A DNA stretch of 25,654 bases, from assembly GCA_024222485.1 (NCBI GenBank), contig JAAEPJ010000121.1, forward strand, positions 1-25,654, written 5' to 3'. Position numbers and translations under genes: made by a program. A model generated the notes under the pieces. The model worked only from the letters and a program-made list of their open reading frames with translations. It was not told the origin of the DNA and did not search any database. This stretch comes from a bacterium (GTDB taxonomy: Bacteria > RUG730 > JAAEPJ01). Of this stretch, positions 1 through 7,478 are shown in pieces; position 1 is the stretch's first letter, and each line of letters begins with the position of its first letter.

Positions 1-99
1 CGTTGGATAAATGATTATAATTATGATTTTCCACATCAGAGCCTTAATTATTTAACACCTAATCAATATTATCATAAAGAACTTAAAGTTGCTTTATAA
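1..99 (+). CDS. IS3-family transposase (OrfB), C-terminal fragment, partial
   Basis: Frame 1 from the first base reads 32 codons to a TAA at 97-99. The peptide includes WINDYNYDFPHQSLNYLTP, which matches the C-terminal signature of the rve/DDE integrase domain of IS3-family OrfB proteins (YN..RPH.SLGY.TP). The catalytic D, D and E residues would lie upstream of the window. The stop codon is followed 28 bp later by the terminal repeat octamer, the normal arrangement for this family. Whether the gene is intact cannot be judged from this fragment. Confidence 0.8.
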   Translation, partial: RWINDYNYDFPHQSLNYLTPNQYYHKELKVAL

Positions 100-135
100 A
101 ACTCTCCCATTTTTTTCTTGACTAAAAGGGGTACA
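1..135 (+). mobile_element. 3' end of an IS3-family insertion sequence (truncated by the window edge)
   Basis: The segment holds the last codons of an IS3-type transposase (1-99), a short non-coding tail, and ends at 128-135 with GGGGTACA. The reverse complement of that octamer, TGTACCCC, is exactly the start of the plus-strand IS end at 25522-25529. Beyond the octamer the two ends still match in about 15 of the next 25 positions, as expected of imperfect terminal inverted repeats with TG...CA ends. The element lies in the same orientation as the one at the right edge. The flanking bases (TTAC after this end, ATAC before the right end) do not give an identical target duplication, so the two ends need not come from one insertion. 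Confidence 0.75.
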
Positions 136-387
136 TTACATTTTCTTAAGGACATCAAAACCCTCCAATTTCTAGAAAATTATAATTTCTAAAAAAAACT
201 TTATTATATCCCCCATATATCTAAATTAATATCATAGGAATTAAAAAGCGCAAGGGTCTTTGATCAATAACAATTTTCGCCGAAATTTTTATAGTTATGG
301 ACTATAATGGGTAATAGCTACTTTTTTTATCCAAGACTTTTTATCAAAGACAGAAAAAAGGATACACTCCCTATTAAAGATTGCAAC

Positions 388-408
388 CTATAGGTATTAA
401 GTTAAGTA
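388..408. repeat. Short direct repeat flanking the symporter gene, copy 1
   Basis: CTATAGGTATTAA (388-400) recurs exactly at 1890-1902. In both places TTAAGTA follows a few bases later (402-408 and 1906-1912), with a 3-base spacer difference. Copy 1 overlaps the symporter stop codon; copy 2 lies just upstream of its predicted promoter. In DNA this AT-rich, 13 identical bases may be chance, but the second shared block makes a related origin possible. Confidence 0.3.
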
Positions 409-1772
409 TTTTCTGGATATACTCTTTTAGGGTCAGAAAAGTATTCTTTGGTAAGTTTTAAGACAACAGGGCTAAGAATAATTAGCCCAATTAAGTTAGG
501 CCAAGCCATTAAAGCATTAAATATATCTGAAATCGTCCAAACCAACCCAAGCTTGCTCGTTGCTCCGATAGGAATAATAAGACAATAAATAATTCTATAG
601 GGCATAACAGCCTTTCTACCAAAAAGATAGTCAACACAACGATCACCATAGTATGACCAGCCAACTATCGTTGAAAAAGCAAAAAAAATAATCCCAATCG
701 TAACAATATATTCTCCCCGAAAAAATGGAATCCCCATATTAAAAGCTGTTTTTGTAAGAACTGCTCCAGTAAGGCCCGCTCCATCCACACCAATAAAAGT
801 ATAGGCACCTGTTAGAATAATAACAAGCCCCGTCATTGTACAGATAACTAAGGTATCAATAAAAGGACCGAGCATTGCTACCAGACCTTCTCTGACTGGC
901 TCCTTGGTCTGTGCAGCACCATGAGCAATAGGTGCGCTACCGAGACCTGCTTCATTTGAAAATACTCCTCTCGCAACTCCAAAACGAATAGATTGAGCAA
1001 CCCCTGCACCAATAAAACCACCGGTTGCCGCTGAACCTGTAAAAGCATCTTGAAAAATCAAAGCAAATGCAGCAGGGATTTCAGTAAAATTAGCAAAAAT
1101 AGCAATCAAAGCACCTCCAATATAGAATATAGCCATAAAAGGGACAATTTTAGCAGAAACTGAACCAATACGCTTGATTCCTCCAACAATAACAAAAAAA
1201 CATAATCCAGACATAACTAGCCCTGTTACCAGCTTAGGAATAGCAAAAGTATCTAAGAGTGGTTCTGCAACAGAGTTAGCCTGAACCATATTCCCTATAC
1301 CAAATGTTGCAATGGTTGCAAATAAAGCAAATGCGACACCAACCCATTTATGTTTAAGTCCCCGTTCAAGGTAATACATAGGACCAGCATTGACAGTACC
1401 ATCCTCATCGATATTTCTATAATGAAGTGATAGTAAACATTCCGCATATTTTAACCCCATACCAAATAAAGCCGTAATCCACATCCAAAAAATTGCTCCA
1501 GGACCACCAAGGGCAATCGCTGTCCCTACTCCGGCAATATTACCAGTACCGATTGTCGCTGAAAGTGCCGTAGATAAAGCTTGAAAATGAGTGACTTCAC
1601 CTTTATCCTCTGGGTTATCAAATTTACCGGAAATCAATCTCCAAGCATAAGTAAAATGGCGAAATTGTACCATTTTCAAAAAAAAGGAAATAAAAATGCC
1701 TGCCCCTACTAAAAGGGCTATCGTTATCGGACCCCACATAAAACTGTCAAGCTTATCAAAAAAATTAATCAT
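402..1772 (-). CDS. Alanine/glycine:cation symporter family protein (AGCS)
   Basis: This 456-residue inner-membrane protein belongs to the AGCS family (AlsT/AgcS/DagA type), which imports alanine or glycine with Na+ or H+. The family marks are clear: SATIGTGNIAG at residues 71-81, GGPGAIFWMW at 89-98, GMGLKYAE just after, and SNEAGLGSAPIAHGAA near 270-286. Length and number of hydrophobic segments (about 10-11) are normal. The ATG start is supported by AAGGAT 8 bases upstream and by an N-terminus typical of the family. It is the last gene of the minus-strand series but is separated from glgC by 207 bp with a candidate promoter, so it is probably its own transcription unit. The substrate (alanine or glycine) cannot be settled from sequence; the family call is firm. 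Confidence 0.93.
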   Translation of the reverse strand: MINFFDKLDSFMWGPITIALLVGAGIFISFFLKMVQFRHFTYAWRLISGKFDNPEDKGEVTHFQALSTALSATIGTGNIAGVGTAIALGGPGAIFWMWITALFGMGLKYAECLLSLHYRNIDEDGTVNAGPMYYLERGLKHKWVGVAFALFATIATFGIGNMVQANSVAEPLLDTFAIPKLVTGLVMSGLCFFVIVGGIKRIGSVSAKIVPFMAIFYIGGALIAIFANFTEIPAAFALIFQDAFTGSAATGGFIGAGVAQSIRFGVARGVFSNEAGLGSAPIAHGAAQTKEPVREGLVAMLGPFIDTLVICTMTGLVIILTGAYTFIGVDGAGLTGAVLTKTAFNMGIPFFRGEYIVTIGIIFFAFSTIVGWSYYGDRCVDYLFGRKAVMPYRIIYCLIIPIGATSKLGLVWTISDIFNALMAWPNLIGLIILSPVVLKLTKEYFSDPKRVYPENT

Positions 1773-1817
1773 TAAAAAGTATCCTTATTTTAAATTTACG
1801 AATAAATATTTTTCAAC

Positions 1818-1830
1818 TTGATTCAATCAA
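1818..1830. promoter_or_regulatory. 13-bp palindrome over the predicted start site of the symporter gene, candidate operator
   Basis: TTGATTCAATCAA is a perfect palindrome around its central base. It begins 3 bp downstream of the candidate -10 box (1834-1839) and would span the transcription start, about 45 to 55 bp before the start codon. A dimeric regulator site here would act as a roadblock or steric repressor. No regulator gene lies nearby; the role is inferred from position and symmetry alone. Confidence 0.35.
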
Positions 1831-1833
1831 AAC

Positions 1834-1863
1834 AGTATAGCGAATCTTAAAAATCTAAGGTAA
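1834..1863 (-). promoter_or_regulatory. Candidate sigma70-type promoter for the symporter gene
   Basis: On the minus strand TATACT (1834-1839) is a good -10 box. With an 18-bp spacer, TTACCT (1858-1863) is a weak -35 box with three of six consensus bases. The predicted start lies near 1827, giving a leader of roughly 55 nt. AT-rich DNA produces such matches by chance, so the call relies on its place in the only long gap near this gene. Confidence 0.4.
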
Positions 1864-1889
1864 TTTTTCACACAACTTACATAATCAAA

Positions 1890-1912
1890 CTATAGGTATT
1901 AAACATTAAGTA
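1890..1912. repeat. Short direct repeat flanking the symporter gene, copy 2
   Basis: This is the second copy of CTATAGGTATTAA (1890-1902) with TTAAGTA following at 1906-1912. It lies between glgC and the symporter promoter. See copy 1 at 388-408 for the comparison. Confidence 0.3.
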
Positions 1913-1917
1913 GATAA

Positions 1918-1945
1918 TTATAATTTATTAATAAAAAAATTATAA
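1918..1945 (-). terminator. AT-only hairpin downstream of glgC, possible terminator
   Basis: TTATAATTT (1918-1926) and AAATTATAA (1937-1945) form a perfect 9-bp inverted repeat with a 10-nt loop, starting about 35 nt after the glgC stop codon. On the minus strand the loop holds a run of T residues. The stem has no G or C and no T tract follows it closely, so termination would be weak. Confidence 0.2.
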
Positions 1946-1979
1946 ACTTTGAGGGACATAAATAAAAATAACACCTATA

Positions 1980-3239
1980 TTAAAATACCATTTCTCCTGT
2001 ATTATATCTCTTCTTTTCAACATAAGCATCTGGACTGACAATACAGTTACGCCCAATCTCGACCTTTCTGCCGACTATTGCGTTCTTACCAATAATAGTG
2101 ATCCCTGTATAAAGGTGATGCGGATAAATTCTGTTTCCAATTCCAGGCAGATCACCTGTTCCAATAATAGCTTCTTCTAATATTTCAACATTTTTATCAA
2201 TAATTGCTTTATTAACCTTAACCCCTTTTTTAATAATTGTATCATCGAAAATAATTGAATCTTCAATCAAAGCATCTTTTTCCACAATTACACCAGGAGA
2301 AAGAACCGAGTTTCTAACTTCTCCTTTAATCACACAACCATCCGATATAAATGATTTTTTAACACAAGCAGAATGACTAATATAAGCAGGGTTACGGTCT
2401 GCTATTTTATTTGTTTGTAAATTAGTAGTTACTCTCCATTTTTCAAGATCCAATTTATTGTTGTTATTTAAAAGTTCCATATTAGTTTGCCAGTATTCTT
2501 CAATAGTTCCAACATCTTTCCAATAACCTGTAAATTGATATATATATATATTCTTATTCAATAATTTTGGCAAAATATCACGCCCAAAATCATGCGAAGA
2601 ATTCTCATCTAAAGCATCTTTCTTTAACTCTTCCATTAAGGTAGCTTTATTAAAAAGATAAATTCCTAAAGAGATAAGATTAGTTTTAGGATTTTTTGGT
2701 TTTTCTTCAAAGCCAATAATTTTATTAGCGTCATCTGTAATAATTGTGCCAAACCTTGAAGCCTCTTCAAAAGGAACTTGCATTGCGACGACTGTAACAT
2801 CAGCATTTTTTTCCCTATGGTAGTGAACCAATTCCTTATAATTCATGGTATAAATATGGTCACCTGATAAAATCAAAACCCGCTCGATATCATCAAACCT
2901 ATTAAAGTATGAGAAATTTTGGTAGATAGCATCAGCTGTCCCTTGGTACCAAGAAGAATCCCCCTTACCTTTAAAAGGTGGTAAAATCATTGCTCCACGG
3001 TTTTTACCATAAAGATCCCAGCTTTCACCTGTTTTGATATGATTAATCAATGACCCTGGCCTATATTGAGTTAACACTCCGACATTCTCAATATCACTAT
3101 TCATAACATTGCTAAGAGTCGCATCAATAATTCTATAACTTCCTGCAAAGGGCACAGCAGGTTTAGCTCGGTGGCTAGCTAAAATATTCAGACGACTACC
3201 TTGACCACCTGCCAATAACATTGCAATAGTTCGCTTCAC
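1980..3239 (-). CDS. glgC: Glucose-1-phosphate adenylyltransferase (ADP-glucose pyrophosphorylase)
   Basis: The enzyme makes ADP-glucose and pyrophosphate from ATP and glucose 1-phosphate, the committed step of bacterial glycogen synthesis in the cytosol. Its 419 residues match the family length. Residues 10-17 (AGGQGSRL) and 24-31 (RAKPAVPF) form the nucleotide-binding start, followed by YRIIDATLSNVMNS. LSGDHIYTMNY near 124-134 carries the catalytic Asp, and FEEKPKNP is the sugar-phosphate motif. The last third is a left-handed beta-helix with hexapeptide character. The start is GTG, chosen because GGGAG lies 6 bases upstream and the next ATG (residue 7) would cut into the strand before AGGQG. 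It follows the SNF-type transporter by 44 bp. No other glycogen gene is in the window. Confidence 0.95.
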   Translation of the reverse strand: MKRTIAMLLAGGQGSRLNILASHRAKPAVPFAGSYRIIDATLSNVMNSDIENVGVLTQYRPGSLINHIKTGESWDLYGKNRGAMILPPFKGKGDSSWYQGTADAIYQNFSYFNRFDDIERVLILSGDHIYTMNYKELVHYHREKNADVTVVAMQVPFEEASRFGTIITDDANKIIGFEEKPKNPKTNLISLGIYLFNKATLMEELKKDALDENSSHDFGRDILPKLLNKNIYIYQFTGYWKDVGTIEEYWQTNMELLNNNNKLDLEKWRVTTNLQTNKIADRNPAYISHSACVKKSFISDGCVIKGEVRNSVLSPGVIVEKDALIEDSIIFDDTIIKKGVKVNKAIIDKNVEILEEAIIGTGDLPGIGNRIYPHHLYTGITIIGKNAIVGRKVEIGRNCIVSPDAYVEKKRYNTGEMVF

Positions 3240-3283
3240 TCCTATCTCCCAATTATTTAGCTTAACATTCTTTATTATAAATA

Positions 3284-4813
3284 TTAAGAATCGCTACTTA
3301 ACTTGCGTTTACGCCAAGCAACCTTTACCATCACAACCAATATAAAAAAAATCAATAAAAGGACTATTCTAGTCATTAGAATATAGGCTTTATTCTCTGG
3401 AGCAACATTATGCATTAAAATTACAGGTATTCCTTCTTGAATAATCCAATTAACCAAAATAATAAGCAGAAAAAAAGGAGTGACATATTTCATAATAAAT
3501 TTATAAATACGCGGGAGCCCTATTGTAGCACCATGGTGAATTTCTTTCCAAGCTTCATTAATCCCAAAAACCCAAGAAAATAAAAATGCTTCAATCGTAG
3601 CAAAAAGAACCAAACAAAAAGTTCCTGCCCAAAAATCCAGTTCGCCTAAAACACCTTTTGAGATAAATAAAATAGGTATATGGCATAAAACAAAACAAAA
3701 TAAACCAATAATTTTAACAGCTTTTTCATGAGAAATATCAAACTCATCCTCTAAAAAAGAAATACTTGGTTGAATCAGTGAAATAGAGGAAGTAATTCCT
3801 GCAATAAATAATAACAAAAACCAAATAAATGCAAAAAATAAGCCAAACTTCATCTTAGCAAAAATAATCGGCATGGTTACAAAACTCAGGTTAAAAGCCC
3901 CACTCCCTGCAATTTCAACTGTAGCATTTCCACCAAAAAATAAAAACGCTGCAGGAATAATAATACTACTACCTAAAATAATCTCTGCAAACTCGTTAGT
4001 TGCCACAGAGCTAAGACCAGAGGAGACAATATCATCTGTTTTTTTAAGGTAACTCGAATATGTTAAAATTACACCAATCCCCACGCTTAAAGTGAAAAAT
4101 ACTTGACCTGCTGCTGCAAGCCAAACTTTTGCACTTTTCAACATAGAGAAATCTGGCGTCCATAAAAATTTAAACCCCGTAGAAATTCCATCAATCATCA
4201 AAATTCTAATAACTAAAATAATACCCATAACAAATAAAAATGGTAAAGCAACCTTACAAAGTTTTGCCACACCTTTATTGATCCCTCTAGAAATAATCGC
4301 AAAATTAGTGAAAAATGTAACCAAAAAAAAGAGATAAGCAGGAATAAGCGATGAAAAAAATTGATTTTTTTCAAGACCTTGATAGCCGGATAAAAAATTG
4401 GCTATTTGACCTGTTGCAAGTGCTTCTTGAAATTTAGGAGTTAGACTGTAAAAAGTGTATCCTAAAAGCCAAGACTCAATATATGTGTAATAAATCAAAA
4501 TAACTAATGGTCCAAAAATACCAATAACACCGAAATATTTGATAAATCGATTTTTCTTCCATAATGACTGGAATACTCCGGGAGCTGTGCCATGACCAAA
4601 GCCTCCCCCATAACGCCCGATAGTCCATTCCATCCACATTAAAGGAATTCCCAGCAATAAAAGAGAAATAAAGTAAGGCACTAAAAATGCACCACCACCA
4701 TGAATGACAGCTTGTGTTGGAAACCGTAAAAAGTTCCCCAATCCTATGGCCGATCCTGCAACAGCTAAGATAACACCTAATTTTGACCCCCACATTTCAC
4801 GATTAGCTTTCAT
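3284..4813 (-). CDS. Sodium-dependent transporter of the SNF/NSS family
   Basis: This is a 509-residue inner-membrane protein of the neurotransmitter:sodium symporter (LeuT-like) family, which generally couples Na+ to amino acid uptake. The first transmembrane segment carries the signature GSAIGLGNFLRFP (about residues 20-32), whose unwound GN..RFP region binds Na+ and substrate in LeuT. About 12 hydrophobic segments follow, and the Lys/Arg-rich tail (VKVAWRKRKLSSDS) suits a cytoplasmic C-terminus. The ATG is preceded by AAAGGAG at a normal distance. It lies 43 bp downstream of hflC and 44 bp upstream of glgC, so co-transcription is likely. The substrate cannot be read from the sequence. Confidence 0.9.
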   Translation of the reverse strand: MKANREMWGSKLGVILAVAGSAIGLGNFLRFPTQAVIHGGGAFLVPYFISLLLLGIPLMWMEWTIGRYGGGFGHGTAPGVFQSLWKKNRFIKYFGVIGIFGPLVILIYYTYIESWLLGYTFYSLTPKFQEALATGQIANFLSGYQGLEKNQFFSSLIPAYLFFLVTFFTNFAIISRGINKGVAKLCKVALPFLFVMGIILVIRILMIDGISTGFKFLWTPDFSMLKSAKVWLAAAGQVFFTLSVGIGVILTYSSYLKKTDDIVSSGLSSVATNEFAEIILGSSIIIPAAFLFFGGNATVEIAGSGAFNLSFVTMPIIFAKMKFGLFFAFIWFLLLFIAGITSSISLIQPSISFLEDEFDISHEKAVKIIGLFCFVLCHIPILFISKGVLGELDFWAGTFCLVLFATIEAFLFSWVFGINEAWKEIHHGATIGLPRIYKFIMKYVTPFFLLIILVNWIIQEGIPVILMHNVAPENKAYILMTRIVLLLIFFILVVMVKVAWRKRKLSSDS

Positions 4814-4856
4814 TTACAGTAATCTCCTTTCGAAAATAGCCATACTCTCTACTTAA

Positions 4857-5789
4857 TTATTTATTTTTTAAGTATTTAAAAAGATCGCCATCAGTAGCCA
4901 TTAACATTAAATCTTCTTCTTTAAAAATTTTTGAATATGACTCCATCGTCCTTAAAAATGTATAAAACTCTCGTGATATCGCTGTTTGATTATAAGCTCT
5001 TGCATAAATATTGGCAGCCCTAGCATCAGCTTTACCTTTAATTATCTGTGCTTCCTTATACGCTTTAGAAATAATCTCTGCTAATTTACGCTCTTTTTCC
5101 CCAATAATTCTTGATGCCTCACCCTCACCTTCTGAACGATACTTATCTGCAATTCGGGTTCTTTCTGCAATCATCCGCTCAAAAATTTTCTCCTCGACTT
5201 CACGCACATAATTAATCCGTTTAAACTGCAAACTCAAAATTTCTATCCCCAACTCTTGAGTTTTTAAAGAAGCCTCCTTGACAATAGCTTCTGTAATCTT
5301 ACGCCGTCCAAATATAATCTTATCCAACACACTAATATTTTCATCATTATCCTCATTCACAACGGCCTCACGATTCTGGCTACGGATCAACTCTACTAAA
5401 TTATGCTTGGCAACCGCATTTCTAGTTTCCCCATCTAAAATATCATCCAGTCGAGACTGTGCTCCACGCTCATCTCGCACACGCCGATAAAATAAAAGAG
5501 GATCCGAAATTCTCCAACGGGCAAAGGTATCAACATTAATAAAACGTTTATCTTTAGTTGGGACTTGGTTCGGATAACCATCCCACTCTAAAAAGCGTTT
5601 ATCAAAAAAATGTGTCTTTTGAATAAGAGGAATTTTAAAATGGATCCCAGGAGTATTAATAGCATTACCAATCGGCTTACCAAATTGCGTAATTACAACC
5701 TGTTCAGTTTCACGAACAATATAAGCAGAAGATAAAACAATCCCGCCAATAATAATTAGAAGTAAAATTTTAGGTAATTTTGAAATCAT
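4857..5789 (-). CDS. hflC: Membrane protease modulator HflC (SPFH/band 7 domain)
   Basis: HflC with HflK forms a large membrane-anchored, periplasmic cage around the FtsH protease and modulates turnover of membrane proteins. This 310-residue copy has one N-terminal anchor (about 7-25), the family opening RETEQVVITQFGKP (26-39), a band 7 domain, and a long charged coiled coil with Ala/Glu-rich heptads (GEGEASRIIGEKERKLAEI and on). FARWRISDPLLFYR is typical of HflC. The start overlaps the hflK stop as ATGA, with AAGGAGG inside the end of hflK, indicating translational coupling. FtsH is not encoded here, as is common. The length is slightly below that of the E. coli protein. Confidence 0.93.
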   Translation of the reverse strand: MISKLPKILLLIIIGGIVLSSAYIVRETEQVVITQFGKPIGNAINTPGIHFKIPLIQKTHFFDKRFLEWDGYPNQVPTKDKRFINVDTFARWRISDPLLFYRRVRDERGAQSRLDDILDGETRNAVAKHNLVELIRSQNREAVVNEDNDENISVLDKIIFGRRKITEAIVKEASLKTQELGIEILSLQFKRINYVREVEEKIFERMIAERTRIADKYRSEGEGEASRIIGEKERKLAEIISKAYKEAQIIKGKADARAANIYARAYNQTAISREFYTFLRTMESYSKIFKEEDLMLMATDGDLFKYLKNK

Positions 5790-6766
5790 TTTTTAGCCTC
5801 CTTACCTAGGTTAAGCAAGGGAAGAACCCCGCTCGTTTTATCGTCAGAAATAATCTTTCTATCAACTTTCTGAAAAACTTTTTCCATTGTCTCGATATAA
5901 ATGCGTTGTTTTGTGACCTCTTTTGCTTTAACATATTCCTTATACAAAGCATTAAACCTAGAAGCATCACCTTGAGCATTATTAACCCTTTGCGTTTTAT
6001 AGCCCTTCGCTTCTTCTATAACCTTAAGCGCTTCACCTTCCGCGCGTGGAATCACTTTATTGTACTCTGAAAGTGCTTGGTTAATCATTTTCTCTTTTTC
6101 TTGTTGGGCCTCATTGACTTTATTAAAAGACTTCTTTACCTTTTCAGGTGGAGTAACATCTTGAAGCACAACCTGATCAACTTTAATCCCTGTATCATAT
6201 TTATCACAGAGTATTTGCATTCTTTCCAAAACCACCGCTGAAATTTCTTGCCGACCAATAGTCAAAACCTCATCGATAGTCCTATCACCAACAACCTCGC
6301 GCATCACTGCCTCAGAAATATCACGGAATGTCTGATAAGTATTTCTTACTTTAAATAAATATTTATAAGGATCATTAATTCGATATTGAACAATCCATTG
6401 CACTTCTGCAGCATTAAGATCACCTGTTAACATGAGTGATTCGGACTTAAAGTTTCCACTGGAATATTTTGTGCGAATCCCCACTTTTCTAGTTCTAAAA
6501 CCAAACTCTTCCTTTAGCTGCCTTTCAACAGGAACCTTCGTGATAGATTCTACTCCAAAAGGAATTTTAAAATGTAAACCTGACTCTACTGTTCTTGCAT
6601 ATTTCCCAAAGCGTAGAATCACACCGACTTCTTCAGGTCCAACTGTAAAAAGACCTGTAGTAAAAAATATCAAAATTAATACCAAGCTTACAAAAAATTT
6701 AATTTTTTTCTTATTTTGGTTCATATTAATATTAATAACTTCTACATTTTCTCCATTTTTAAACAT
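5786..6766 (-). CDS. hflK: Membrane protease modulator HflK (SPFH/band 7 domain)
   Basis: HflK is the partner of HflC in the FtsH-modulating complex of the inner membrane. The 326-residue protein has a short cytoplasmic start, a single anchor (about 22-42), then TVGPEEVGVILRFGKYA and SGLHFKIPFGVE, the usual start of the band 7 domain. VQWIVQYRINDPYKYLFKV and VLQDVTPPEKVKKSFNKV are classic HflK segments, followed by a coiled coil. It lacks the Gly/Pro-rich cytoplasmic N-terminus of the E. coli protein (419 residues), a shortening common outside Proteobacteria. A strong AAGGAGG lies 6 bases before the ATG. It is 37 bp downstream of the small OB-fold-like gene. Confidence 0.93.
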   Translation of the reverse strand: MFKNGENVEVININMNQNKKKIKFFVSLVLILIFFTTGLFTVGPEEVGVILRFGKYARTVESGLHFKIPFGVESITKVPVERQLKEEFGFRTRKVGIRTKYSSGNFKSESLMLTGDLNAAEVQWIVQYRINDPYKYLFKVRNTYQTFRDISEAVMREVVGDRTIDEVLTIGRQEISAVVLERMQILCDKYDTGIKVDQVVLQDVTPPEKVKKSFNKVNEAQQEKEKMINQALSEYNKVIPRAEGEALKVIEEAKGYKTQRVNNAQGDASRFNALYKEYVKAKEVTKQRIYIETMEKVFQKVDRKIISDDKTSGVLPLLNLGKEAKK

Positions 6767-6803
6767 TGTATTCCTCCTTAATTTTTAAACCATTAAACTA
6801 TAA

Positions 6804-7448
6804 CTACAAAATCCAACCATTATCTATTTCTTGCTTGGCTACTTCTTGTTTAATGACGGTAGACTTCAAGGACTCGATAAAGTCTTCTTTGCCTGCTAAA
6901 GGTTTTTGAAGAGTCTCACCAGAGAAGTCTTCAATAAGCCCCTTTTTCCTTTGTAAAAGCTGAGATTTCTTATAATCGTCTTTAGTAATTTTATGATTGA
7001 AAGTCTCCCCACATTTTGGACAAGAAACTAAAACCTCATTAGGTGTTGGTGGTAGAAGCGTTGTATCTATCCAACCTTTTAAAAAGTCTTCTACCAAAAC
7101 TATCGGGCTAAAACCGCTGATATCGACAATTCCTTTCACTGTAATCCTATCGCGTTGTTTTAATTTTTCAATTCTATCAACTAATTCAACATTATTAAGA
7201 TCATAAACATAATCAATATCTTTAACATTAAAACCCGTAAAAATACCTTGCCCATCCGCCTTAGAATTAAAGCCAATATTTCCAAACTTAATAAAAACTA
7301 AAACAGCTTTGTTCTTATATTCTTGAACATTATTGCTAATTTTTGTGGCTTTTACAGTCTCATACGCTGACAAATAACCAAGTAACACTAAAAATAACAC
7401 TAAAGTTACAATAAAATTTTTCTGGTTTTTTTTAAAAATTTTAGACAT
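6804..7448 (-). CDS. Exported or anchored small protein with OB-fold-like segment and one CPKC motif, unknown function
   Basis: I do not recognise this 214-residue protein as a named family. A basic start followed by a hydrophobic stretch (about 11-29) points to a signal peptide or anchor. Residues about 64-121 contain GQGIFTGF, LKQRDRITVKGIVD and SPIVLVEDF, the strand order of a small OB fold of the kind seen in periplasmic BOF and tRNA_anti-like domains. Then a single CPKC (143-146) appears in SCPKCGETFNHKI; a full zinc ribbon would need a second Cys pair, which is absent, so metal binding might need a dimer. The C-terminal 60 residues are charged and likely helical. The ATG has AAGGAG 6 bases upstream. 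It sits 30 bp after glyS and 37 bp before hflK, so a link with envelope quality control is possible but unproven. Confidence 0.8.
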   Translation of the reverse strand: MSKIFKKNQKNFIVTLVLFLVLLGYLSAYETVKATKISNNVQEYKNKAVLVFIKFGNIGFNSKADGQGIFTGFNVKDIDYVYDLNNVELVDRIEKLKQRDRITVKGIVDISGFSPIVLVEDFLKGWIDTTLLPPTPNEVLVSCPKCGETFNHKITKDDYKKSQLLQRKKGLIEDFSGETLQKPLAGKEDFIESLKSTVIKQEVAKQEIDNGWIL

Positions 7449-7478
7449 ATCAAACTCCTTATAAAAAAATATGCTAGA

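Noticed and set aside
136-401. A gene or RNA in the gap between the left IS end and the symporter
   Set aside because: No frame of useful length with a start signal and no tRNA-like fold was found; only a short imperfect stem near 270-290 without a T run.
2538-2551. (AT)7 dinucleotide run inside glgC as a possible phase-variable site
   Set aside because: Seven AT units are not surprising in DNA this AT-rich, and glgC is a housekeeping enzyme; no other sign of variation was seen.
4476-4793. A 105-codon minus-strand frame inside the SNF-type transporter
   Set aside because: It overlaps the N-terminal coding region of the transporter in another frame, and its Trp/Cys-rich translation has the look of an out-of-frame shadow.
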